NCBI GenBank assembly: GCA_022578965.1
Contig: MU400526.1
Location: 310,001-374,000, forward strand
Direction of reading: 5' to 3'
Source of the DNA: Xylaria sp. FL1777
Taxonomy: Eukaryota; Ascomycota; Sordariomycetes; Xylariales; Xylariaceae
Length of the DNA: 64,000 bases
Below the pieces are notes generated by a model. That model made no database searches. It saw nothing but the letters and a program-made list of their open reading frames with translations, and was not told the DNA's origin. Both the position numbers and the translations under genes were made by a program. This document shows, one piece after another, positions 1 through 11,036 of the stretch (the stretch's first letter is position 1; each line of letters starts with the position of its first letter).

Positions 1-132
1 TATGACCCACTCGGTCCGGGCGGACTTCCAAGGCTGGGTGGTCGACGTCCAGGAGGCGGGAACTACCCCTTCGGTGGAGGTCGAGGCGGATTTGGAGGCT
101 TTGGAGGCTTTGACGGGGGAGATATAATCTAA
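1..132 (+). CDS. 3' end of a Gly-rich protein, probably PI31-like proteasome regulator (partial)
   Basis: Frame 1 is open from the first base to a TAA at 130-132 and encodes 43 residues. It begins YDPLGPGG, continues through an Arg/Gly/Pro stretch and ends in Phe-Gly repeats followed by GGDII. A DPxGPG element followed by a Gly/Phe-rich tail is what I recall from the C-terminal half of fungal PI31 (PSMF1) family proteins, which bind the 20S proteasome. The N-terminal FP domain lies outside the window, so identity rests on the tail alone. The gene is convergent with the REV7-like gene, with about 250 bp between the two stops. Another Gly-rich protein such as an RNA-binding protein is possible. 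That a coding frame ends here is fairly secure; the name is moderate. Confidence 0.5.
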   Translation, partial: YDPLGPGGLPRLGGRRPGGGNYPFGGGRGGFGGFGGFDGGDII

Positions 133-380
133 TTGACTGAGAACGATGAGTTTGATGTTCCTAATTATACGATGGTGCTCGTGGACCAGGACTGGGATGA
201 AAGCGTGATTTCATATCTGTAATGTGTCATGAATTAAAATGTAAGAAAATGGTGTAATATTAGGAATAGGAATGAATTATGTCACGGAGTTATATGAGAC
301 TTACTGTGTTTTTTGTACGAATAACTTTTTTTCTTCTTGTCTTATGAGATTGCCGGGCTATAATCCCAGCTCTTCAACGA

Positions 381-1307
381 TCATTCATTGGATGACATTG
401 TCGATGGTAGATCTAACTTGGCCTTGCCCTCTTCCACCCAGCATTCAAAGAACAAGGGCCCAGCCTCTACGGCGCGAAGAGCGGTTGTCTTGGCACCGCC
501 TACATCTGCACCGGGGGTTTGTTGGTCCTTGGACGCGGTCTGCAGATTGGGCTGTGTCGGCACCCATGGTTGCGGATGCTAATCTAAGTCAGCCTTTTTT
601 TTTCCTTCTTTTTTTTTTAAAAAAAAAAACGCAAAACTAAATTCTCGGCAATGCCATAGAAACCGCAAACCACCTACCCCAATCGGCGCCTCGGCCTCAT
701 CTCGCAGCTCAACGGCAACAGTAAACGTGCAGCCCTCAGGCAGCGGCGCCATCTTCTCGCTCGCGTAGGCCAGTCGTCTGACGGCGGCGCGCAGCTGCTC
801 ATCGACGTTCGTCCAATTGACTTTCGACTGCTGCTGTTGCTGTTGCTCACCGCCCTGTTCCACCACGACAGCGTCAGCGACTGCAACATCGTCTTCGTCG
901 TCGGCCGCCCACATCCACGCCCTCTCCTTCCCCTTGCCGTCCCGCGCCACCCCCTTCCACGCGGGGAACCGCGCGACGTCGAACATCCAGCGCTCCATGA
1001 CGCCGCCGGCGCTGGAGTAGATGACGACGGCGAGCCGCTCGACGGCGCCCTGCGCCAGCTGCGCGCGCGCCGCGTCCACGGCGTCGCGGACCCACGAGCA
1101 CACTGCCGGGTGCCGCGACTGGTGCACCGGGAGGTTGTAGGCGCGGCTCGTGAGGAAGGTTGTGGCTGGGTACAGGCCCCTGTAGTACAGGATGTTGTGG
1201 ATGCAGACTGTCAGGAAGTGCGTGAAGGTCGTTAGGAGACGCGTTGCTTGCGCGAGGGTGATGGACTGGCCCGCGGCTGGCGAGGCAGTCGTGTCTGGGG
1301 TTGGCAT
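381..1307 (-). CDS. rev7: REV7/MAD2B-like HORMA-domain protein (DNA polymerase zeta subunit)
   Basis: Two exons on the minus strand, 1307-678 and 578-381, give 275 residues. The 99-nt intron (GTAGGT...TTAG) carries poly-A/T runs and splices in phase 0, joining EAPIG to HPQPWVPTQPNLQ. The HORMA fold begins near residue 18 with the signature FLTVCIHNILYYRGLYP. Rev7 is the accessory subunit of translesion polymerase zeta and binds Rev3 by a safety-belt mechanism; the C-terminal exon supplies that segment. The protein is longer than human MAD2L2 (211 aa, from memory) because of an acidic and Gln-rich insert (six Gln) near residues 135-163. The ATG at 1307 is the first in frame and sits just before the HORMA domain. 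Exon 1 is much richer in GC than the AT-leaning DNA upstream. Confidence 0.85.
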
Positions 1308-3228
1308 GTTTTAGTGCTATGTGCTATATTTAGGTTAGTTGTTTATATTTTTTTTCAACTTATTTTTATAGCCTTCTTCTTCTTCTATACTTGTCAAAGA
1401 CGCGTCTTTAGTCCTGGGTTTGAGGTTTCTGCTACAGGGAGGTAGGTAGGGAGGTTAATGAGATGAGTTGCCTGACAGCTTGCTTGCTAATAGCCAATGA
1501 CGTTTACAATAGGGCTATTCAGCGGCCCCACTCAGTGTTACCCAAGAAAGGTGCTGTTTCTGAATAAGGATGTAAGTGCACCATAAAAACTTTTTAATTC
1601 TAGGGACAATATTAATTAATTGGGGTATACTAATTCTTTATTGATAAATCAACTGATGTTCCATGTAGAGTCAAGTGTTACAAGTTGTGTAAGCTGATGT
1701 TGCAGCCTGATGAAAAGTGGTACTGTTACACGCGCTGAACATGCTGAACAACTTGGTCTCGCGTATCCAGAAGTGAAGCTATTCAGCTCTCGCTAATCTA
1801 AGACATATTGGCGGACCCCGGAGGTTAGGAAGCCCCGAACCAATTGTATATAGACTCAAGAACAGCTACCATGCTTAGCAACAACCTTAATAGGAGGCAT
1901 GGATTTTTGCAGCTATAACAGATTATTGTATGCAGAATAGAGAGTCAACAACTCAGTTCCAAGCCCTGACACCAGCCCTTGTTATACTCCGGGACAATAC
2001 CCTCTAACACCTCATGAGAGGTATGCACGGAAATAATTATTTGTCTTCAACCTAGGTGTCTCAGCTTTCAAGAGCCAGCTATTCTACCCTCGCTTCGAAC
2101 AGAGGCATTTTGCCGGCTTTGCCCGCCCCTGAGAGTCTATTAAGCTGTACAAAATAGACCAATTATTTCCGTTCCACTGCCGAAAAGCTTCTAAGAAGTC
2201 AGAAGATCATCTAGTTTGAACCCTTGTTATCGCTCGTTGCCATTATTACTCCTAGAGTTGCAACGAATAGCTCTTAAACCTAAGAGAGAAGTAATCTAAG
2301 AGAGAGTAAGATGTGCAGAACTCCAAGTTTAGGCTTGGTTATGGAATATTAGCCGAGGTATAATTTTTTTTTCTTGCTATTCAAACACCTCCTGCAAGAC
2401 TTCATACGAACAGTAGTTCTCGACGAAGAGCATCAGTGGCATGGAGGAAATTTGAGTTGGCGCATAACATATAAATACGAAGGTGACATTAGACGCATTG
2501 ATATTAGATGAACAGTCAAATTGCACAACGAATCATTTAGTCTTAGGGAAAGTCTGTCAGCTGCGTTAGTAACTCTACACTTATATTATCATTTTCCCTC
2601 GAGTACTGAATTTTTTTTCTATATAACGCACCTCACTCTCGGAAACTTACTCATTCATCTAAGAGACATCATTAGAATACATTGCTTCCTATGAGATTAA
2701 CATGGTATTAACGCCATTGACTTATAAAACGAATTACCTAACCTCATTTATACTGATAATTAATACCCGTATATTCTTAGAGAGCGCTTAGAAGATATGC
2801 GTTATAAATCTGGTACTTATGCTCCCGTGGAGTATACTGAGGAGGCCTCATTGTAGATAGCTTCAGGGTTGTTTGTGGCTGCGCCTATATTCGATGCTGC
2901 GCCACCATTGTTCTCTCTCTAGATAGTGTACCTAGACCGGCAGCGCGAAATTACTAAACCGATAAGGCTAATGCAGGTACAATGGCAGGGGAATACCTAA
3001 TCTGACTAAGTACATATGGAGCTCGTATAGAATTATTGCATGCTGATCTAGGTGAACTGCCTTATCTTACTATCAGCCCTAGGCTGCCATATTCTCACTC
3101 ATCTAAAGACCGCGACGGCCGTTGTTCGAAAGCTTTATTGAGGTAGTTCTCATTCAGAATTGACCACAGCATCAGGCCTGTTATTAAGGACCTCTTAAAA
3201 GAAGAACACGTTGGTGGCACACAAAGGC
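1308..3228. other. AT-leaning intergenic region without a recognisable gene
   Basis: About 1.9 kb between the divergent REV7-like and hypothetical genes. All six frames are broken by frequent stops and no domain is recognised. T-rich tracts next to the REV7 start (1340-1390) may be promoter pyrimidine tracts. The remainder looks like decayed sequence, but no repeat copy was available for comparison. Confidence 0.5.
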
Positions 3229-4575
3229 ATGAACCAGCAAAGCGGCATTATTTCCGAGAAAACGGCGCAGGCCGCAAGACCTGTTCATCGCCCGGAGAGT
3301 CATGAGGCCGGACCGAGCAGTCCGAGATTCGCGGAGCTTCCTGGAGTCGAGCCAGAGCCAAATGTGACATTGGCACGCCAACACCAACCACCGCCATACT
3401 CCGGTCCTTCAAGCAGTGCTACAGAACCGCGGCGGCCTGTAGTAGCAAAGGGTCCCCAATATTATCCTGGTCTTCCCGTTTTAGACTATAGGCAGTACTC
3501 ACCTCAGATGTTCGATCTGTCTACTGATAGTACGACCATCACTAGCAAAGCAACCTACCTATCTGAAAATGCTAAGGCTTTATCATCACTTATACGATCC
3601 TTGGCTACAGTGCCTCCCAAGCCTCAGATTCTCATCCACGGTTCTCGAAGTGGGAGAGTAGACTTCAGTGTGCGGCTCAACCTCATGAGTCTCCTGGTTC
3701 CTGAAGATCCTAACAATCGAATGGACTATCTACGCTGTGTGGCCAAAGACGAGATGGCTTACCGCGGAGGAAACGAACCGTCACTAAAACCCGAGCTCAG
3801 AGCCGGGGAAGATGGTCTCGAGGCAGTGAGCTACCCCTGGGGTCACTTTCTTCCTTTTTTGGCTGCTTGTGGATTCCTATTAGGGCAACGAGCATGTCTC
3901 AGGAGCATGCAGAATCCCCGAAACCCGTGCATATTGCACCTGAAATAGTAATTACTGATGCCAGCTATCTATAGTGGTGCGAACGATATGTTAAGGACCA
4001 ATCATCTGTCAAGGTGTTTACATTAGAGCGAGTGGTGGCGAACCTTGATCATAACTGGATCGAGGGCCAGATTCGCAGCTTAATTGCTGCCATCAACTAT
4101 AAGGGACTCGTCAGCGTGCAATTCCCTGTAACACATGCTAGAGCGACGATCCAAAACCCTGACAAGGTCAACAAATTCTTTACGAGCGTCACGACACTCT
4201 TCTCCGGCAAAGCCAAGTACGAAGTTGTTAAAGCAGTATGGCCTTTTGCGAACGCGCGGAATGGCGAGCACGGTCGAAAATGCACAGTCCAGAGTGAAAA
4301 AGTTTGGTGGGAAGAATGGAAGGATCCGAGTAAGTGTACCTTTCTCGGACTTACTCTTTTCGTGGGGATTCATCATCCTGCGTTATATGTTGTTCAAGCG
4401 CAGCTGCAGAGGCCATTGCTGCACTAGAGCCTGCTGACCATGATTTTTAGTCAAGTACGCAATCACACAGAAGCGACAAGGTTGGGTCACAAATGAAGAC
4501 AAGCTGGAATGCATTATGGAGAGGAAAGGAAGAGGGGCATCCTTGGTGGACTGGGGTCCAGAGCAAGAATACTAA
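3229..4575 (+). CDS. Conserved-looking fungal protein of unknown function
   Basis: Three exons, 3229-3825, 3975-4329 and 4451-4575, give 358 residues. Junctions are GCA|gtgagc...tatag|TGG (phase 0) and A|gtaagt...tttag|TC (phase 1), and the joined frame runs to a TAA at 4573-4575. The first ~70 residues are Pro/Ser-rich and probably disordered. The rest is compact, with stretches such as YYPGLPVLDYRQYSP, TITSKATYLSENAKALSSLI, VDFSVRLNLMSLLVPED, QNPDKVNKFFTSVTTLFSGK and a C-terminal DWGPEQEY. It reads as a soluble globular protein without membrane segment or signal peptide. I recognise the style of a Pezizomycotina protein family but cannot name a domain. The upstream in-frame stop at 3196 makes ATG 3229 the likely start unless there is an upstream exon. 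Confidence 0.7.
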
Positions 4576-5659
4576 CACGCGAATCAACATCACTATCAAC
4601 ACAACACCACTCCCAAATTCCCACTTCTAGGACTTTCGGTGTGGGACTACGAGCCGGAAGAAATAATTGTCGAGTAATGACGAGGGGTTCAGCTTACACT
4701 ATACCTCTTGTGCTTTCGATAGGGTTACAATGCACAATATACGGCACTATTGTCATAGTTGGAGGTGTGATTGGTTATCATAGTGAGGCGCATCAAATGG
4801 ACTCTCCCATCACCACCCTGGCTGTCTAGTCCGCTTAACAGTACCGATAGGCTATCAACATATCAAAACTCGTCGTTGCCTAGCAGCGGGGTGGGTAACT
4901 CTTCGTACTAGGTAGGTAGGTAAATGCACATCTCAGCTAGTGTCTGGGTTAGACGGCCGTGGAGTGCTGGGAACCAGTTTAGGTGAGGGTTGCTGACGCC
5001 ATAAATGGACTTAACAACTATGACTTCTGACCTTTATGCAATGTAGAAGCAGTGTATTTGTCTCAATTTCTCAAATTGCTCTCAAAATGGGGATCGACGA
5101 TGCTCAGGTGACGATGAGACATCCTTGGCATATCTCTCCCCCAGTCCATTTACACGACTAGCGCAGAGACAGTCAAACCCCAGATCTCTGGGTAATTGCA
5201 AAGAGCGGCGGCAGATAATATGGGTTCGTTTCGCTTACCCCGGAGGAATGACACTCTATGGGACTATGCATGCTTGAGTGAAGCGTTGATGTGCATTATC
5301 TCGGTGCTCATTCGCAGTCAACTCCATCGACGCACATCGACGTACATGATGATAGGATCTGGACCCTTGGCCTTGGCTTCTGTAAGTGTTGTTTACGTTG
5401 CAGATAAGCCTATCGACCCATAACTTGTCTAAGAATCATACAATCCAACTTCACTAGCGTCCGCCGTTTCGTATATCTCATTGATATGCAAGAGTTGCTT
5501 ATATTGACTACCACTTCTTGACCCCCTCAGACGTCCTAACTATAACATGTCTAGTTGCTTACCACCCAGTTCATGCCGCTACTGGGCAATCCATTTTGTA
5601 TACTGCTTCTAGTCTTACCACAATTAAGACCTATACTCTCGTTCCTCCCGTAGATAGTT
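4576..5659. other. Intergenic region, no supported gene
   Basis: A TAGGTAGGTAGG run lies near 4910-4922. A 75-codon open stretch at 5196-5423 shows no recognisable domain. The last few hundred bases before 5660 would hold the desaturase promoter; no confident TATA or binding site was assigned. Confidence 0.4.
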
Positions 5660-7728
5660 ATGAGTTACATTACGGAGACCGTACACGGTGAAGGTAAGTA
5701 AAACCGGAGGAGCTTTCTACCGCCTCGGTTAAATCCCAGAGCACGAAGCTCCTATTCCATTCATACCCGAAGCTCTTTCGTATCCTAGAAGAAAAACTAC
5801 TGACTCTTGATTTCAAAGTCGTCACTGGTGGCGTAAGTTTCCTCAGGGGTTAATAATCACCCTATATATACGACAAATTCATAGCTCACATTCTTACAGG
5901 AGTTGACAACAGCTAGCGATGTTAAGCTAGACATCAAAACAATCCGGGACCGCATCCCAGCGCATTGTTTCCAGCCCTCGACACTGCGGTCTATGAGCTT
6001 CGTCGTCCGTGACCTAGCCATCTTCGTAGGCTTGCTCTATCTTGCTCTCCATGTTGATAGAACTGCCAACGTCTATGTCAGCGCTTTAACTCGCTATGTG
6101 GTGTATCCTTACGCTGCCGGTATCGCCATGACAGGGCTCTGGGTTCTCGCTCATGAAGCCGGTCATGGCGCCTTCTCAACTAACAAGAAGGTAGCTGACA
6201 CCGTAGGCTTCATCATCCATTCGGCCTTGATGTCGCCTTACTTTGCGTGGAGGTCTAGTCACGGGCGACATCACCAATTTGCCAATAATGTCTCTATTGA
6301 TCTCAATTACGGTGGGTTCCTTTTAGCTTTCTTGTCTCTTATTGTATCTCACGAGGAATATGTTTCATCTACCTTTATCACGACTCACATGCTTATATGC
6401 GTGCAGTGCCTCCATCGCGTGAGGAATACCGCACGCTATTTAGCGGGAGGTCTCATGTCGAAAACACAAGCAAGACAACCAGTCATAAAGATGAAGGTGA
6501 TCATGGACACGATATGCACAACGATAACTTCGAGGATGCACCCTTCGTCGTGTTCTGGCGCATTATACTCCAGCAAGTTATCGGGTGGCACTGGTATTTG
6601 ATCTCGCACATAACAGCCGGCCCGAACAGTGGTTAGTACACCAGTTTCTCTAGTCTTAGGCTCGTCGTCTTTGCTTGCTGCTTTAATGCTGACATGCTTG
6701 CAGTGAGTACAGGCGCCTTATCCGCGCTAGCAGGACTTATTGTAGCTTCTGGATACCGGCTAACATAGGTTGACCTCATAGTCGCCAAAGAAGTCGCGTG
6801 GATGGTGGGACAACAGCCATTTCATGCCCAACAGCTCGTTGTTCCGCCCCGACGAGTTTTGGGATATTGTTTTATCTGACGTTGGGCTACTCGCAATGAT
6901 GGGGACAGTATACAACCTAGCACAGTTGTACGGGTACCATACTATACTCTGGACCTACATTCTCCCCCTTATGTGGGTAAACCACTGGATCGTAATGATC
7001 ACCTACCTCCACCACACTCACACCTCTCTCCCCAAATACACGCCAGAGAGCTGGACATATTTGCGCGGTGCCCTAGCGACGGTCGATAGAGACCCCGGGT
7101 TCATCTTGAGACACAGTAAGCAACTTTCCGCGTCATTCTCCTCTGGTCCTAGTAACCACCCAAATTCCCAAACACCCTTAGATTAAGTTCCAAACAGCAA
7201 TGACTGACTCAGATTGTTATTATAGTGACTCACCATATCATTGACTTGCATGTGGTTCACCATCTATTTCCGTAAGTCATAATATTAGCTAATCCTATCG
7301 AGACGAGGGAAGATATGATTCACTTACCCCTTTGTTCAGCCGGGTCCCTCACTACCATGCCCAGGAGGCGACAGACGCTATGAAGCCGCTCCTCGGCGAG
7401 TATTACCACTCAGACAAGACCTCCTATTGGGGTGCGCTGTGGACCGCGTTCACCAAGTGCCAATGGGTTGAGCCAGATCCGCAAAAGACCCTTCAAGCAG
7501 TAAGATTCAATAAGCGTCGATCCTTTCCTTTCCTTTCCTTTCTTCATCTCGTGAAAGAGCGGATCTACTGACATATAGTAGAACGTGTACAGCAGCGGCA
7601 AGGGTGATGATGCCGGGGAGGTGGCGAGAAGAAAAGCGATTGACGAGCAAGGCGTCCTCTGGTATCGGTCTGGACAGATGCCACCCCCCGTGGTCAGGAT
7701 GCGTTCTTCTGATAACCTGGCGGTTTAA
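5660..7728 (+). CDS. FAD2-like (delta-12 type) membrane fatty-acid desaturase
   Basis: A multi-intron gene with the three His boxes of membrane di-iron desaturases: HEAGHGAF, SSHGRHHQF and HVVHHLFP. Best model: 5660-5693, 5913-6311, 6407-6631, 6704-6741, 6782-7115, 7226-7271, 7340-7499 and 7582-7728, which keeps frame and gives 460 residues. Junctions from 6311 onward, except the 6704-6741 mini-exon, restore family motifs (DLNY|VPPSREEY, ILRH|MTHHIIDL, HHLF|PRVPHYH). The 5' exon is uncertain: another acceptor at 5899/5900 opens the frame at GELTTASDV but has no in-frame ATG. The mini-exon is needed because one intron from 6632 to 6781 would break frame; it leaves a very short 40-nt intron. 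These enzymes insert a second double bond into oleoyl chains in the ER; variants make acetylenic or conjugated bonds. Box 1 has Ala where FAD2 usually has Cys (HECGH). Confidence 0.8.
7505..7541 (+). repeat. TTTCC pentamer repeat in a desaturase intron
   Basis: A short CCTTT/TTTCC tandem tract lies in the last desaturase intron (7500-7581). It is pyrimidine-rich and well upstream of the acceptor. It looks like ordinary intronic low-complexity sequence. Confidence 0.5.
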
Positions 7729-10700
7729 GCCTGTCGTGACAGCCTGGTACTAACGCGATATCTGTCGCGCATACATGATGATTTGAAGCGCCCAAGTATA
7801 TGGGTTAGCTTTTTATAGATCATGTTACGTAAGGACATAGCAAGGATTAACCAGCTCTTGCTATCTTGCTATTCTTTACCGGGGCTCGAACTCAGTTTTG
7901 TTGGGAGGTTGTGGATTCTGGAGGTCATGTTCGATGGTAGCACAAGGAATGGTATTAGCCACCGCCTGATGTTTTTTGAAGCACGTGGTATAGAAGATCG
8001 CCGGGTAATACAGATGAAGTGAAGTGAGGTCGTACGGCATATTCATGCAGGCCGTTCCGTTGAATAATCGTTTAAGGTACCATGGCATGGCTGTGGGCCT
8101 CATTTCTCTCTTAAATCCGTGTTTAAGCCGGTTATGCGACTTCAATAACCCCATAAAGCCTCCTTATTTACCGTCTCACAAACCAGCAAAGGGGTCTGTC
8201 TCTCTACAGACTTTCCCTCGTGTCGTATATCCTTGTGATGCTGTCCGAGATGCCTTCACTTGTTCCACGCTTCATAAATGCGACCGTCGCGGCGGCTATT
8301 CACCTCCGATGTCCGCGCTTTTACTCCCCTTCGAACTCTCGCGCGTGCGCTTACTGCCTCTTGTCTCTTTCGGTATCTATCGCCTGGAAGTCAGAATGTC
8401 TCAGAGACCTATAGACGACTTCTAGAATGTGCCAATGAGTTTCGGTACGCATTTCGATGCGAAAGGTCTCGGCATTGTTGGCGACGTGCAAGTTACTTCA
8501 GAGTACTTAAAACATTGAGAGTCAGCGATCCGTATTCCAGGAAAGCAATGTAAAAGGTTTAGAATCATGGGAAAATCATGGAAACCACTAGCATGGAATC
8601 TACCTAGAAGACTTGACTCCTGCGTTGGGAATGAAACGACTCTTGATATACTTACTGTGAGAACAAGGGTTGAAACAGCAGGGAAGGGTATCATCTTTCA
8701 AGAGCTAAGAAGACATACAAAGCAACACCCGGTTCAATAGCCTATTACCCTTAGCCGGGATCCATATATAGCTATTTGGCCTTAAAATAATCCGAACTAG
8801 AGTACAGCACTAGGCCTCCTGAGACTTACGAGTTCTATGACTTATTAGATAGATGCTTCTATATTGTCGTATGTGAACTTGCTCCCGATTTTCGGAAACT
8901 TAATGCGAATAACGGATATTGATGTAAATGCTAGAAATAGTGTCAGAGAATCCAATGCCATATGAAGTATCACAGGAGCAGATGATTACAAGAAACTAAG
9001 GTTGAAGATACGCACAAGAGAGATCCTCTGCATTCTAGGAAGCTCAAGGGAGTTAATACGGGAGGAGAAGGGAGGAAGATAACGATATGTTGCTATGTTC
9101 CCCCTTAGCGCTTACGTATCGTTGAAGGGGAATGAAAGTGCATGTTGGTTGAGGACAAATGGCATGGTGAAATAAATGGGACTATCTTATGGGACAAAAC
9201 ATGACAGCAACTCAGACGGTCCATCATTGTGTAGTCTGTATATTAGGGGAATACAACAGCAGTATAACCCGAACATGAGAAACAGATGTTTTGAGCGCAC
9301 CAGTTCTGCCCTACTTCATGCCATCAAGCCCCGGTACAACCCTGAGAAGGGGTTGGCGATCATGACGCTAGCACAAAAGGTATTTATTAAGTTTGGTGAC
9401 CCCTAACAACTGTAGTCTGTATATATACTAGTATCTAACCTTGTATAATTCTCTTACCCCTTATTCTTGCACGCATATTTGTATAATAACAACCCTCATT
9501 GACAATTGGTTTTTTGGATACTAGGCACCCAAAGTTAAGTGCTTTTATGTCTCAGACGACCTCAAACACCTTTCCCAAGGATGCAATTAATTTTCTTAAT
9601 TTGAGCGGCCATTGGGAGCAGAGTCACCTGCACACAACCGCAGCTGATAAAAGAACTGATGGAGTTTTACGAGCATAGCCATATCGACCAACCATGCGTT
9701 TCGAGATGCTCGTGGGAGAGAGGAACAGGGAGCCCCGGTCTTCGAATTAAATACTAGTACCCGAAACGCACGTTTAACGCAGTAAACTGTGCAGACCGGA
9801 TAGGCTTCCCCAGCTTTAAGTAGATGTTGGTGCCCGACTAGCTGCCGTTGCATGATGGGGTAACTCGATAAAGTAGTGTATACTATTATTATCAGGGGTC
9901 ATCGACTTCCGGGTACTTCCGTTAAACTTGAATAAGCGAATCATACCCAATAGGTCAAACGGAGAAACTCGCAGAGTATTTCCCTTCACCAAGCAAGCGA
10001 ATACTTACTGTGTCTAGTCACAATGATATCTCTGCTGGATAACGGCACAGTATTTTTGACGAATGACAACTAAACGACAAATGCATCATAATCCACTGAC
10101 CGTAGGTACGAAATACCCATTACCTGACACGGGACATGGTGTGTGATGCCAAGGAGCATCCCGGACTATCTTTCCGATTCGACTCTGAACCTATAGTTAC
10201 ATCGGGTACGCCACAATCATTGGCAAACCCCCTCTTTAACCCAACTCAAGACTCGAATTCGGCATTAGGATTATTGTTCTTACGTACGGAATGCCTCTTA
10301 TAGGTTTCATTACCGCGTATACGTGTCATTTCTTGCATGAGTTCGGCCCGGCTTATGAAGGATCGGTGGGTGAAGGTGTGATAAGGGGATGGATAGTATT
10401 TACCTTTAAGAGTTGGTTGTTTTTCTTTAAAGGATCAGCCAAGAACCCGGTTTCGGAATGATTTAAAAGTAGGTATATTGAAATACCCGAGATAGGGAAA
10501 TTTGGTGGGGTCGGGAATGACTTGACAACATCCTGTCCCGATATCCAATTCTACGACTAATTTTTCGGAGAATTTAAACTGGAAACGTCTCTCTCTAGAT
10601 TAACACTTGAATCAGCGTTGATGAGCTTCTTAGGAGACATCCTGTATCGGCTGCGGGTCATTATTAAACTTTGTGACGTTAGTTGAGGAAATTAGTCGCA

Positions 10701-11036
10701 CACTTACCATAATAACGTACGTCGGGAATGAATATGTAGTCGCATGCATTTGGAACCGATATCCATTGCGATGACTTTCCGAATGAGCGGGCCGAACAGC
10801 GAGTATGGGTGTTGTGCAAATAGTATAATCATTATCCTCAAATGGTATTAACATCACCATTTTGAAGAAAACAAATAAAACATACGAGAATGTATTTAAG
10901 CCATTAAAATTTGAGTCTTTTAACGTCCTTCTCTAGTTGTATTCTAGAGTGATCGCATTTGCTGCTGTTCTCGTCATTGCGGCTAACAAGCTTCTAGAAA
11001 GGCAACACAAAAGATAATTAGTAGTCAGATATCAGC
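7729..11036. other. 3.3-kb gene-free spacer between desaturase and aminotransferase
   Basis: No reading frame over about 130 codons and no recognisable domain on either strand. The sequence is AT-leaning, especially 8500-9600 and 10350-11000, and could be degenerated repeat DNA. The last ~200 bp before 11037 contain an A/T-rich stretch that may be the aminotransferase promoter. Confidence 0.45.

Noticed and set aside
3826..3948. Read-through extension of the first exon of the unknown gene
   Set aside because: It is the intron: a GTGAGC donor and a TATAG acceptor bracket it and the spliced frame is far more protein-like.
5196..5423. 75-codon frame upstream of the desaturase
   Set aside because: Does not join in frame to the desaturase and shows no motif.
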